Counted from the first letter of the stretch, positions 14,661 to 25,359 are shown. The stretch is 64,000 nucleotides of DNA from Lineus longissimus (GCF_910592395.1 NC_088313.1:3410501-3474500); one strand, 5' to 3'. Notes: generated from the letters alone by a model not told the origin. Made by a program: numbers and translations.

Positions 14661-14737
14661 CATTTGAAGATGCAAAACATCAGTTAGTTGCTTGCTCTAT
14701 ATACTCAACTAACTGATGTTTTGCATTTTCAAATATG
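14661..14737. repeat. Long near-perfect hairpin (possible miRNA precursor or MITE relic)
   Basis: Two ~30-nt arms (14661-14690 and 14706-14737) are inverted repeats around a 15-nt loop. The inner 19 bp (GCAAAACATCAGTTAGTTG and its complement) are perfect. The outer part pairs with one mismatch and a 2-nt bulge. The size (about 77 nt, stem about 30 bp, AU-rich loop) fits a metazoan pre-miRNA. A short MITE remnant would look the same. Pairing fades beyond the arms. Confidence 0.45.
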
Positions 14738-15591
14738 AAAATTATGGTGTGAATGTTTTAAACTATTCACAACAAATACTCGCATGCCTTCGTCATATTG
14801 ACAAACGTTATGAAGGCGGACGCTGTCGTTCCAATTCCCTAACTGTGCACTCATCGGCCGCGCTGATGGCTACCAATTCGACCCTCAGCTTACGCCTATA
14901 GTCTCCCTTTAAGTTATGGTCACAGTCGCCGACAGGTGTCCAACAATTCATAACCCAAAGAGTGTCCTAGGGGCATGTCATATCGGCGTTCTCAATAACG
15001 AGCAAATGGGGCTATTTCCTCTCTTGTGGATGGCACGTGCTCTTCCGGACAGACGACAACTCAAGATGTCGCAACGAGGCTTGATTTGATCGTCTGTTTA
15101 TTTGTGTGAATAGTCCGAATTGATGGTTGATCGAGAGGTGGGGAGACTCGTACGCGGTATATATCAGGAGTGCAGGTCGAGATAAAGGACCGCCTGTGAA
15201 ACTAGCTTGGTCCACGTCTTTGGGACTGATTCACCCGTCGACTACTTGTAATCAATCCAAGCTCATCACTCACTGTATTCACAATTATCACGAGATTGAC
15301 CTCTGTAGATTTCAAAGGTATGCAATTTGTGTTACCACTTGTGAAATATGAAACTAGCTTCATGTTTATCACACTTAGCCCACGCAATGTGTGTGCCCAG
15401 TTAGCTTCTCACGTATGTTATATTTTTGTGCGACCAGCAGGACTTTTGTCGGCCAAGGATTGATTAACCCACTGAAGTTTATCGCCTAATAATATTCACA
15501 CTGTATATACCTGTGTAGAGAATTATGTTGGCCAAATAAACTTACCTAATACTAAATACCTGTAACGCTAAGCACTGTGACATTGCTACTG

Positions 15592-16725
15592 TCAACGGCA
15601 ACAGACCAGACGGACGAATTCCTTCCGGACATCAGACCCGCTGAGAATGTAAACAAAAAAGTTTATGGAAAAATTAACGGTCCAAAGCAAGTCGAAAATG
15701 TTCATATAGGGAACAGAAGTAACGTAATACTGTGGGAAAAACTGAATAATTTGGGCGAGAAGTGCATTAGGGACTGATAAAAAGAGAAAACTGCAAGATA
15801 ATGACAGGAGCATATTGGTGACCTTCTTGACCTTCACGTCTTTTCCTGAATTTCTTTCTATCCTTGGGCGACAGTTAAGAGAGGCTATCGTGGCTATACT
15901 GAGGAGTAAAGTTAAACCGACAGGAGTGACAACAAATACTCCCGCCACAACAAAGTGCGATGATTGATTATGTTTCTCCATAGCACATCCAATGCCTTTA
16001 ACATACTCAGTTTGCCACACATGGTAACACTGTGAGAAGATTGCACAAATATGGATGACACAGATTTGAAGACTCGCCGCCTTTTTCGTACAGATGTTCC
16101 TCCCTGTGATTGGTAAAGTAATGATGACGAATCTTTCCAGCGCAACGAGCACGATGAGCCAACCACATATAATGTGTACATGCGTCACTAGAAGCTCGCA
16201 AAGAACACATGAAATATCAGATGTTAATGCAACGAAAATATCAACATTGTAAAATATTGCCATGAAATTGACGTAACCGAGAAGGCGGACTATAAGGGCA
16301 AAATTATCATACACGGCTAAAGTAGCAAGAAATGAGCTGTATGATGATTTCTTCATTTTAGCTGACACCATGATAGAAAATGACAAAATGTTTCCCGTGA
16401 ATCCGAGGGAGATACAGAGCGGCAGAAAGAAAATACGTAACATCTTACCCCAGTTCTCCGTGTAAAGCTGTATCTTGCTCTCAATGACCTGAGACCAGTA
16501 GTTTGGCTGCCACAACTTAATATTACATACAGCATTATTGCGAACATCCTTGACGCAGTTCAAGGTATCCGCCGTCCCATTTTTTTGTATCGACGGCTCG
16601 GTTATGGCTCCTTGTGAGGCAAACGAGGTCTCGGAAAAGGAGTCAGTCGAAGTTTCGACTGCATCTGCCGAACTACCTGTCACAATGCACGCGGCCGAGA
16701 AAGATATGACAAAGCAAAAAAACAT
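15592..16725 (-). CDS. Class A (rhodopsin-like) G-protein-coupled receptor, probably peptide-type
   Basis: An intronless 377-aa receptor in the plasma membrane. The open frame extends 10 codons upstream to a TTG, but the first ATG is at 16723-16725 and is followed by a good signal peptide (MFFCFVISFSAACIVTG). The N-terminus is about 94 aa and Ser/Thr-rich, with an N-glycosylation site at N49. Seven membrane segments lie roughly at 95-120, 130-152, 173-200, 216-236, 258-283, 302-327 and 342-363. Family landmarks are GN in TM1 (N112), LAVYD in TM2 (D140), ERF at 197-199 in place of DRY, a likely disulfide from a TM3 cysteine (C173 or C176) to C247, and N355-FFVY in place of NPxxY. TM6 lacks CWxP but has FLFLSVPN. 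The C-tail is about 14 aa and ends CCR, a possible palmitoylation site. The pattern resembles the divergent FMRFamide/neuropeptide-receptor-like groups expanded in invertebrates; the ligand cannot be assigned. Confidence 0.93.
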   Translation of the reverse strand: MFFCFVISFSAACIVTGSSADAVETSTDSFSETSFASQGAITEPSIQKNGTADTLNCVKDVRNNAVCNIKLWQPNYWSQVIESKIQLYTENWGKMLRIFFLPLCISLGFTGNILSFSIMVSAKMKKSSYSSFLATLAVYDNFALIVRLLGYVNFMAIFYNVDIFVALTSDISCVLCELLVTHVHIICGWLIVLVALERFVIITLPITGRNICTKKAASLQICVIHICAIFSQCYHVWQTEYVKGIGCAMEKHNQSSHFVVAGVFVVTPVGLTLLLSIATIASLNCRPRIERNSGKDVKVKKVTNMLLSLSCSFLFLSVPNALLAQIIQFFPQYYVTSVPYMNIFDLLWTVNFSINFFVYILSGSDVRKEFVRLVCCR

Positions 16726-19700
16726 TCTACATGTATATATTTTTTCTTGTTTCAAAACTCGTATGACATGTTTGCAATAGAAGCATCAGGTCAGTTGACA
16801 ATAGCATACTCTTCGAAAGATCTTGGGGTATCGAGATGAGAAACAACGAGTTTACGAATCGTCACGTGCTACATTACACAATGTAACTCCTCCGGAAATC
16901 CTAGGAGTATTATGCTAATAGAATCATGTTGCAATAAAATGGTGGAAAACACCTGGCTTTGACGTAGAACACGCCGCGTCCGTCGAAGCTGGGCACCAGG
17001 CTTAAATTTGGGTTTCTACCCACTGCCCGCGTTTGGGCGCCGACAATCTTCATCCCGTAACACGGCTTCGTATTATATCGTACAAAACATACGGACGCAC
17101 CATGACTGATTTCCAACAATTAACGAACAAAATTATATACCTCAAGTATTTTCGTGTACGAGGATGCACCCGCACTATTTCGAGACGGTCAATTGAAGGT
17201 AAATTGTCTTTGTCGCCATGGTCGTCTATACAATGGAATACGATGCCAGGCGTAATTATCATGGACTTGTATTATTACCATCTCCATTTGATGACAACAT
17301 GATCAGTGAACTACACATAATTGTGATGGAGTCAATTTTTTTCTTCTCTTAAATGACCAACTCGATAATTCGATACATGCATGGTGATAGTGTCCTAGCT
17401 ACTTAACAGGGTGCCTCAGAAAAAAAGCGTTCACACTAGTCCTCAAAGTACATTCTCAGAATTTCCTTGACGGTTTTAGAAAAAAGTGGATTATCAGGAC
17501 AGAGACCAGGGAAATCGTAACCTGTTCATCGAGCCGGGCTCACTAAACAAGACAAAACTTGATACGTCTACTGTTTGAACTTTAAAAAGTTCAAACAATA
17601 CATTTTCAAGATACGTTTTTCAATTTTACTTTCTGGACATGCATGTACTGCAATAAGATACATAAAGTATAATTTCGTTTGACGAAGTTCTGAGGTGAAT
17701 GTTGTTGAAAAGTCTTCATCGAATACGATCTTGTAACATAGTAGCATGCAGGAAAAATCCATAGAGGGACAGAGGACCGTAGACATGATATGTTGAGCAG
17801 AACTAACAACCGAACCGGTGAAAAGGATCCAGTAGACGGTGATGTTTAACCTGCAAGGGACAACAGATCATCACGCACATATCCCTTGAAGGAATCTTAG
17901 ATTTATGCCAGATCATGATCAGGGGCTATGACAATTCCCTTCGTCCAGTAACTGATTGTTGAACATGACATATCGTGACAGGGCCATGTTATCTCCATGA
18001 TCAGCCAATCACCAAGTAATATCCGCGCTTAAGACTGGACCACTTGTAGTCACGACCTGTCCTCTTGACACCATGGAGGAATTTATCGCCCGGCGCGATC
18101 TCGTAGTGTCCCCGAGGTCCTTAGCAAGGCTGCCTCATCACGGCTTGGCTGAGTCATGGAGAGGCAGAGAAAGGAAGAAACGGTTTCTATCATTAAAACG
18201 GCGTTAGTGTTGATCCTTTAATGTCGCTTTCAAATGGTAATAATTCCGCACTTTAAAACCAGCTGATAGTTTTTCAATTCAAAATGTTACTCATCATTGA
18301 ATTCATTTATTGCTGGAACACATTACTTCGCTCGAAAACTTTCAGTTGATCCAGACACGAACATCTCATTAACAACCACAGTCCCCTGCCTTCAGAAGCA
18401 TCTCTGTCTATAGCATGGTGCTGCGGGACCTTCCGTCATCCGACTACCAAGTCTTTCTCAATGTACTTACAATGTACTTAACCAACTTCCACAAATTTGT
18501 AATATGGCAAGACAACTTTCTATTTCATATATAATAGCAAAGGTGGCATTTCCCTGATCAAGATTCTAGGTGCGACTGTCCATCGTATAATGGCTGTAGG
18601 AAGTTGATTACCAGAATGAACCTGACATCTCGGTCCATAAGCAAATGACCCTTCGACCAATCCCAAGGAAACTATAAGACTTAACAAACAATCAGCTCGA
18701 TTGCGAAGCCATGTTGAAGCTTACTGTAACGTCTTTGCACCAGGCAGCCTAATCCATCGCCTGTACCAGTTACAACTCTGGCACAAACACCTCTACAGGG
18801 ACGTCCCCGAGGGTTTTCTTTTAATTATCCCACGTCTGTTTTGAAATGCTACCCATCAGTCACCTGTCAGCTCGGTGACACTGGCGTGAAAGAAACGTGG
18901 CGTTTCTGCGAATGTATACATTATTGCCTTTCCCTGTGAAGAAAGAAGGAACTCATTTTGTTGTGTAGCGTGGAAGTATATATTCGTGACAACTGATTAA
19001 TTAGAACATGTAGATGTAAAACTAATTTCAGATATCTAGAAATGGGATGGAATAGCAATTATTATGGGAATACGAACGACTTTTGTGTATGCAGAGGTAT
19101 TTGCAAGATTTGATCATAGAAATTAGATTTGATCACTGAAATTGATTTAACAGTAGTATGCGTATGGAATGCCCCTGTTTTGATGTCTATCAGAAGCTTA
19201 CCAATTCTGACCCAAAAAAAATTATCATCGAAAGGTCATGCACTTCACAGAGGTTTAACAGTACTCGATCCAGCCACGATCAACCTAGTCTCAGTTTAAA
19301 ATAGCACGACGATGCGGCACTGAAGAATCCCGATGGTGAATAGCAACCAAAAAGGAATGTTCGTTAGAAATGCTATTACAACCACTGCGATCCGATCTCT
19401 GCTGTCAAAGTCAACGTGGTCAAGGGCGAGTGTCAGCCTCATATAAAGACATAACGCCTATCTGACGCAAACATACATACGACCCTAATGAGTTCACATA
19501 TTTGCACCTGCCAAGTGCGATAACCAGCCAATCTGCTCACACCTGAATCACGTTTTTCTCATCAGTAACACAATCAGTCGGAGACTGATCAGAATCACAG
19601 AGCAGAATATCGCCATAGTCACGAATTTAGGTCTGCAATATACATATAACACAGCATGATTTCTCTGAGCAGTTATTCGTATTGATGGACAGCACTATTC

Positions 19701-20836
19701 GATTTCCAGATGACCATATACATGTACATGTATGTGCTTTATCCTATCGCTGCTGCTTCCAGTAGCATTACCAGACAGGGGAAGCCTCTTGATCCTGAAT
19801 TCGAAGGCTGCTCAAAAGCAAAATATCGTTGCAAATATTGCCATACCTACATCTAAACATGATTTCTCTGACCAGTTTCCCTTATCTATTTACTGATACT
19901 GGCGGGTCTCTGTACATCAACTCACCAAGGTAAAGTTGAGTCCAATCCGATCGTTGACATTTCGACACGAGAGGAAACTATCGAGACAAAGCAAATGTCT
20001 AGATAAGCGAGTTAAGTCCAAAATATCATTGCACCAAATATCGAAAAGCTAAAATCAGGCCAGTTACACACCAATTATTTCAAAGTATCGGGGTTGATTG
20101 AAGCAGAAATTACCATGTTTAATGACTGAAGTAGTCAGGAAAAGGTCAAAGCGGGTGTTTTTATTGAAACTGGTGTCAGAAACAGTAGGTAATGTTGTTC
20201 AAAGATAGTTAAAAGTCTCTATTATGCGTCTAGGTTACTCCAAGTTAGTTGGAGTGTATGTAGAAGGGGGTTGGACCACATGTAAGTAAAACGGATTAAG
20301 ATGTCAGGTTTAAAAGGATTTTTGGCTCTTCCCCTTGATTACAGATGCGTGCCCTCACGCTCACGAACACCCCTACCCGGCCCACACTCCGCACGGAGTC
20401 CTGGTGATCGTCGTCCTGGATATGTATTTTCTTAACGACGTGACATCGTGCTACATCATTTCTCCATTATTATCAGAAGGATGGGAACATCATAATGAAA
20501 CAAACCCAACAAATCATATTTTGCCAATGACAAAGCTCGATTTTAATTGAATTAAATCGACTTTGTATGAACATGCTATCTTACAGAAATATGATATCTA
20601 GTTCATAGAATAGTTACGATTAATGCAGCAGGTTTACAATATAGGTCATTGTTATCTGATTAGCTATGATTATGAGTGAAATAATCAGAAGTACATCAAC
20701 AATTACGTTAGAGGTTGTGTTCTAGATATTAAGCAGACATTAAGTACAAATCACCGGCCCCATTGACTAGTAACTGGTGTATAGTTAACAATAGGCTTAC
20801 GTACTGCTCCATAACGTGGCGAGAAGACCAGCCAAC
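16726..20836. other. Intergenic region between GPCR and CRD gene
   Basis: About 4.1 kb between divergently oriented genes, so it should hold both promoters. I see no clear TATA box at a fixed distance from either start. It contains a palindromic hairpin (17572-17597), a weak relic resembling the MITE family (about 17520-17555, GAGCCGGGCTC), and a TACATGTACATGTA palindrome (19719-19732). No open frame shows a recognisable domain. Confidence 0.5.
17572..17597. repeat. 26-bp palindromic hairpin
   Basis: Two perfect 12-bp arms, TGTTTGAACTTT and its complement, are separated only by AA. It may be a dimer-binding site, a cruciform or the core of a decayed inverted-repeat element. Confidence 0.5.
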
Positions 20837-23800
20837 ATGGCGATCATTCTGCTGTTAGCAGTTTCGCTCGGAAGTGTTGTGTTCGGAGATAATCAATGCG
20901 AAAGGATAACCGTAAGACTATGTTCAACCGATTCTTTTCCCTACAACTCTACGAAAGTTCCAAATATGTTCCATAATGACAGTCAGTGGGAAGCTGGCTT
21001 AGAACTCCACGCGTTCTGGCCGCTCGTCGAGATTAACTGTTCTCCGTACACTCGTGAATTCCTGTGTAGCCTTTATGTCCCTGAATGCAGGGACGGCCTG
21101 GTTATTCCACCAGACAGGCGGATGTGCGAGCTGACGCGGGAGGGCTGTGAACCACTGATGCTACAATACGGTTTCTCATGGCCTGAGAGAATGAACTGCA
21201 CCAACTTTCACTACCGTAATAAACTTCTCACAACAACGACTGTACCATCGCAATTCCCGGACGACCAAGCAACAACTGTTCAGTCAACCGCAGGACCAAC
21301 TGAGACGTACTCAACTTGTGAAAAGATCGAGGTACCGCTATGTGATGACATTGGGTACAATTACACAAGGTTTCCAAATCTCCTGAACCATATCAAGCAG
21401 GACGACGCTGGACTCCAGGTGCATCAATTTTCTCCACTTGTACAAGTTGGTTGTTCACCTGACTTAAGGAAGTTTCTATGTTCGATTTATGTACCAAAGT
21501 GTATTGACGGAGAAGCGCTCTTACCTCCGAGTCGACAGTTGTGCCTGTCTGTAAAGACCGGTTGTGAACCTTTAATGAACAGGTTTGGATTCGAGTGGCC
21601 TTCCAGTTTGGCATGCGAAAAATTCCCAGAAGACCAAGAAACAACCCATTCTGTTCAACCAACCGCTGAACCAACGTACACAACATGTGAAAAGATCGAG
21701 GTACCGCTATGCAGTGATGACATTGGGTACAATTACACAAGGTTTCCAAATCTCCTGAACCATATCAAGCAGGACGACGCTGGACTCGAGGTGCATCAAT
21801 TTTTTCCACTTGTCAAAGTTGGCTGTTCACCTGATCTGAGGAAGTTCCTATGCTCGCTTTATGTACCTAAGTGTATTGATGGAGAAGCGCTTTTACCTCC
21901 GAGTCGACAGTTGTGCCTGTCTGCAAAGACCGGTTGTGAACATTTAATGAACAGGTTTGGATTTGAGTGGCCTTCCAGTCTTGCCTGCGACAAATTCCCG
22001 GACGATCAAGTTACAACTATTCAACCAACCGCTGAACCAACGTACACAACATGTGAAAGGATCGAGGTACCTCTATGCGATGACATTGGGTACAATTACA
22101 CAAGGTTTCCAAATCTCCTGAACCATGCCAAGCAGGACGACGCTAGTATTGCAGTGCATACATTTTCTCCACTTGTACAATATGGCTGTTCACCTGATCT
22201 GAGGAAGTTCCTATGCTCGCTTTATGTACCAAAGTGTATTGACGGAGAAGCGCTCTTACCTCCGAGTCGACAGTTGTGCCTGTCTGCAAAGGCCGGCTGT
22301 GAAAGAATACTTAACAGGTTTGGATACGAGTGGCCTTCCAGTTTGGCCTGCGACACATTTCCAGACGACCAAGCAACAACCCATTCTGTTCAACCAACCG
22401 CAGGACCAACTGAGACGTACACAACATGTGAAAAGATCGAGGTACCTCTATGTGATGACATTGGGTACAATTACACAAGGTTTCCAAATTTCCTGAACCA
22501 TGCCAAGCAGGACGACGCTGGACTCGAAGTGCATCAATTTTTTCCACTTGTCAAAGTTGGCTGTTCACCTAATCTGAGGAAGTTTCTATGCTCGCTTTAT
22601 GTACCAAAGTGTATTGACGGAGAAGCGCTTTTACCTCCGAGTCGACAGTTGTGCCTGTCTGTAAAGACCGGTTGTGAACCTTTAATGAACAGGTTTGGAT
22701 TCGAGTGGCCTTCCAGTTTGGCATGCGAAAAATTCCCAGAAGACCAAGAAACAACCCATTCTGTTCAACCAACCGCTGCACCAACGTACACAACATGTGA
22801 AAGGATCGAGGTACCGCTATGCGATGACATTGGGTACAATTACACAAGGTTTCCAAATCTCCTGAACCATATCAAGCAGGACGACGCTGGACTCGAGGTG
22901 CATCAATTTTCTCCACTTGTACAAGTTGGTTGTTCACCTGACTTGAGGAAGTTTCTATGTTCGATTTACGTACCAAAGTGTATTGACGGAGAAGCGCTTT
23001 TACCTCCGAGTCGACAGTTGTGCCTGTCTGCAAAGGCCGGTTGTGATAGTTTGATGAACAGGTTTGGATTCGAATGGCCTTCCAGTTTGGCCTGCGAAAA
23101 ATTCCCAGCCGATCAAGCAACAACTGTTCAACCAACCGCTGCACCAAATGAGATATCAACTGCTACGCCATCGGTGGCCGCAACGTGCGAACAAATTACA
23201 TCTGAAACTTGCAGTAGTTTACCGTACAGCTACACAGGATTTCCGAATTCTCTGAATCACTCAAACCAAGACGATGCGAGGACGGACATCATAAACGCTT
23301 TCTCGAGGAGGCTACTGAGCATGTGCCCGACCCTGAGGGCATTTGTGTGTTCCTTATATTTTCCACACTGCGATGGAGGCGTAATATCGGAACCTCCATC
23401 TCGAAGGTTTTGCCAACATGCAAAAAGAAGCTGTCCTGCTCTGTTTAGCGAGGACAACCGTGAACCTAGATTCCAAGAGCCTTCTACGATGAATTGTGAG
23501 AGGTATCCGATAGTGACAACAGGGCCTGACGCTGGTGCCGGTCCTGAAGGTTCCTGCCGCAGGATCCGAAACCGACATTGCCTTACAAGTCTAAGCCACA
23601 CCCATACAACTGTCGAGCACTATGGACAAGGCTTCAGTGCAAGGGAGAGAAAATTGCGTAGATTTCAAAGCTTGATTGAAGCCGATTGCGCCCCAGAAGC
23701 GGCGGAGTTTTTATGTCGTTTGTACTTTCCGAACTGTCGCGGAGATGACACCAGGCGACCGATCAAATCGCTGTGTGAGTTGACCAGGGCCGGCTGCCAA

Positions 23801-23860
23801 CCAGTACTCGAGCAACAGGGAAAGAACTGGCCACGGCAACTTAACTGTGACACGATGTGA
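20837..23860 (+). CDS. Secreted protein with eight tandem frizzled-type cysteine-rich domains
   Basis: The frame is open from a GTG at 20816, but the likely start is the ATG at 20837: A at -3, G at +4, followed by signal peptide MAIILLLAVSLGSVVFG. The mature protein consists of eight frizzled (Fz) CRDs whose first cysteines are at residues 21, 161, 284, 406, 531, 654, 784 and 907 of 1007. They are joined by Thr/Pro-rich linkers (QPTAEPTYTT type). Each keeps the Fz pattern: CEKIEVPLC, YNYTRFPN (also an N-glycosylation site), FLCSxYVPKC, LCLSxKxGC, a WPSSLAC end. Every domain has exactly eight cysteines. The canonical PPCR is PPSR, PPDR or RPIK, and no cysteine follows C9. There is no membrane segment or GPI signal. 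Fz CRDs bind Wnt lipids, so a secreted Wnt-binding or decoy role is an inference. Domains 7 and 8 are the most diverged. It is a single exon, with no AATAAA in the first few hundred bases after the stop. Confidence 0.93.
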   Translation: MAIILLLAVSLGSVVFGDNQCERITVRLCSTDSFPYNSTKVPNMFHNDSQWEAGLELHAFWPLVEINCSPYTREFLCSLYVPECRDGLVIPPDRRMCELTREGCEPLMLQYGFSWPERMNCTNFHYRNKLLTTTTVPSQFPDDQATTVQSTAGPTETYSTCEKIEVPLCDDIGYNYTRFPNLLNHIKQDDAGLQVHQFSPLVQVGCSPDLRKFLCSIYVPKCIDGEALLPPSRQLCLSVKTGCEPLMNRFGFEWPSSLACEKFPEDQETTHSVQPTAEPTYTTCEKIEVPLCSDDIGYNYTRFPNLLNHIKQDDAGLEVHQFFPLVKVGCSPDLRKFLCSLYVPKCIDGEALLPPSRQLCLSAKTGCEHLMNRFGFEWPSSLACDKFPDDQVTTIQPTAEPTYTTCERIEVPLCDDIGYNYTRFPNLLNHAKQDDASIAVHTFSPLVQYGCSPDLRKFLCSLYVPKCIDGEALLPPSRQLCLSAKAGCERILNRFGYEWPSSLACDTFPDDQATTHSVQPTAGPTETYTTCEKIEVPLCDDIGYNYTRFPNFLNHAKQDDAGLEVHQFFPLVKVGCSPNLRKFLCSLYVPKCIDGEALLPPSRQLCLSVKTGCEPLMNRFGFEWPSSLACEKFPEDQETTHSVQPTAAPTYTTCERIEVPLCDDIGYNYTRFPNLLNHIKQDDAGLEVHQFSPLVQVGCSPDLRKFLCSIYVPKCIDGEALLPPSRQLCLSAKAGCDSLMNRFGFEWPSSLACEKFPADQATTVQPTAAPNEISTATPSVAATCEQITSETCSSLPYSYTGFPNSLNHSNQDDARTDIINAFSRRLLSMCPTLRAFVCSLYFPHCDGGVISEPPSRRFCQHAKRSCPALFSEDNREPRFQEPSTMNCERYPIVTTGPDAGAGPEGSCRRIRNRHCLTSLSHTHTTVEHYGQGFSARERKLRRFQSLIEADCAPEAAEFLCRLYFPNCRGDDTRRPIKSLCELTRAGCQPVLEQQGKNWPRQLNCDTM
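21317..23185 (+). repeat. Coding tandem repeat, CRDs 2-6 (units of 366-390 bp)
   Basis: Five consecutive units begin at 21317, 21686, 22052, 22427 and 22796, and the sixth boundary is at 23186. They are nearly identical at DNA level, including long shared blocks around the PPSRQLC codons. Differences are clustered: units 2 and 6 share SPLVQVG with SIYV, units 3 and 5 share FPLVKVG with SLYV, and unit 4 is the odd one (AVHTFSPLVQY). The linkers after units 2 and 5 are almost the same. This is patchy homogenisation, as expected from unequal crossing-over or gene conversion. Such a block is also prone to misassembly. Confidence 0.9.
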
Positions 23861-24065
23861 GGGCATGAATCTTAGAAGATGAAAGAGTATGCATGCAACT
23901 CTTGAGAGCGTACGTGTATGTGCACCTTTCAAATGTAAAATAGGCCAATTATACATGTACATGGTAACTGCTTCATATGCATTAGAGGATGTACATGTAT
24001 ATAACTTCTTCGAATACATGTTTTCACTCCAAAGCGAGTAGCCTTTTTACAGTTACATTTTTTAA

Positions 24066-24245
24066 GGCCGGGTCTATTTGGCAAGCCGCTCGCCGAACAG
24101 GCCAGCCGGGCTTGCCAAACAGGTAAAAAATCTACCCTGTTTGGCGAGCTAGAGACGTTACTTTAATATTAATGAGTTCGGCTCTCCATTCAGGACAAGA
24201 AAAAGTCGCTGTTTGGTAAGCCGGGCTTGCCAAGTAGTCACTTCC
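24066..24245 (+). mobile_element. Non-autonomous DNA transposon (MITE), copy 2, internally deleted
   Basis: A 180-bp copy of the 13116-13353 element with the same ends and order, lacking about 58 bp near the left end. It is flanked by the 8-bp direct duplication TTTTTTAA (24058-24065 and 24246-24253). It sits about 205 bp after the stop of the CRD gene in the same orientation as copy 1, so it may lie in that gene's 3' UTR. Confidence 0.8.
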
Positions 24246-25359
24246 TTTTTTAATCAAACAGTAACGATGCGGCGCCGAATGTAGCGCCTTTTCATGACAT
24301 GTTTCCTGTTCCACCGAGTACCATCATCTTTCAAATGTACAATTTAACCCCCAAATGCAAATGATGACTATTCAGTAGAATGGCAATCGTGCGCACTTAG
24401 GACAAATGCACACTTAAGACAATTCATCACCTCAGATATCGGCCATTACTCATTCAGCGGTCCCAGTTCATTCTTTGTTTTAAGTTGCACGTCATTAAAT
24501 TAGTCATTACTCATTGTCCTACGTTATGGTTATGGCGAGACCATTAATGCAACGGCATATAACCATGATTAAAACACTCTAAACCAGTCCTCGTCTAGAA
24601 TAATCAGAATGATGGTACTCTATGTTGAGAAGGATTTTGGTGTTTGCTTTTTGTGATTTTCAATGTGGCCGTCAGGAGACCAGAACGTAGGTCAAATCGC
24701 ATAAACGAAAAATATCTCTGGCATATTGCCCAAAGCTATCATGCCAAGTTTCAGCCATCTAGCCCCAGCTTCTACGGCATATGCTTCGCTGACGGACGAC
24801 GACGACGGGCGTACACGTATCCTCCAAACAGATGTGCTAAAACGTTTAGCAAGAGGTTATATTATATCAATTCCATCACGTAAACTCTTATATCAGCGAG
24901 TTTCTGGCTCCAGCCATTCAATACCTCAACCCTTCCTTTTGTCAATCGAGCTTATTTCACCTCAAATGTTGCCACCCCTAAGGCGTGGTGACTAAACAGC
25001 TTAATCATTAATCCTCGCAAGTGATTGCCTGCCTGAACTCGCATCCACTTCCCGGCATCACTGGAATCTGGAATTGCGCGCGTCGGCAACAAACAACGCG
25101 GCTTTCAGTAAACACTGATCCACCATTTTGTATTCTGATCACAGTTTCGGTTTTAATTGAATTTATTGCCCCAGGAGCCATGCTCATCAGGTGGCTGTGT
25201 AGTGCTATCCCACCTTTTCGTTAGCCTTGGCTTTATGCCGAAGAGTATTGGATTAGTTAGAGATGCGTAGGGATCTGTGGTAAATTGTTTTCTTACGTAC
25301 CTGTTGATACAATTTTTATGTGCTGCGTGCATTCGTGGTTTCTTTCCATGGGAGAAGTT

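Larger units (their letters stand above)
12520..15591. other. Non-coding stretch between candidate peptide and GPCR
   Basis: There is no recognisable gene. It contains a MITE (13116-13353), a poly-C tract followed by CA-rich sequence (13766-13802), and a long hairpin (14661-14737). A block of about 300 bp at 14160-14470 has higher complexity and GC than its surroundings and looks like a candidate conserved non-coding element; its open frames on both strands show no domain. A TTTATT at 15097-15102 would read as AATAAA on the minus strand, about 490 bp past the GPCR stop, and is a possible polyadenylation signal. Confidence 0.5.

Noticed and set aside
16726-16755. TTG start for the GPCR
   Set aside because: The first ATG at 16723-16725 gives a better signal peptide, and the ten upstream codons add no recognisable feature.
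17520-17560. Third copy of the GGCAAGCC MITE
   Set aside because: Only a short GAGCCGGGCTC-like stretch matches; there are no ends or target duplication.
20816-20836. GTG start for the CRD protein
   Set aside because: A eukaryotic nuclear gene should start at ATG. The ATG at 20837 has a strong context and directly precedes the signal peptide.
21393-23853. Minus-strand open frames across the CRD gene
   Set aside because: They repeat once per CRD unit and are shadows of the coding repeat.
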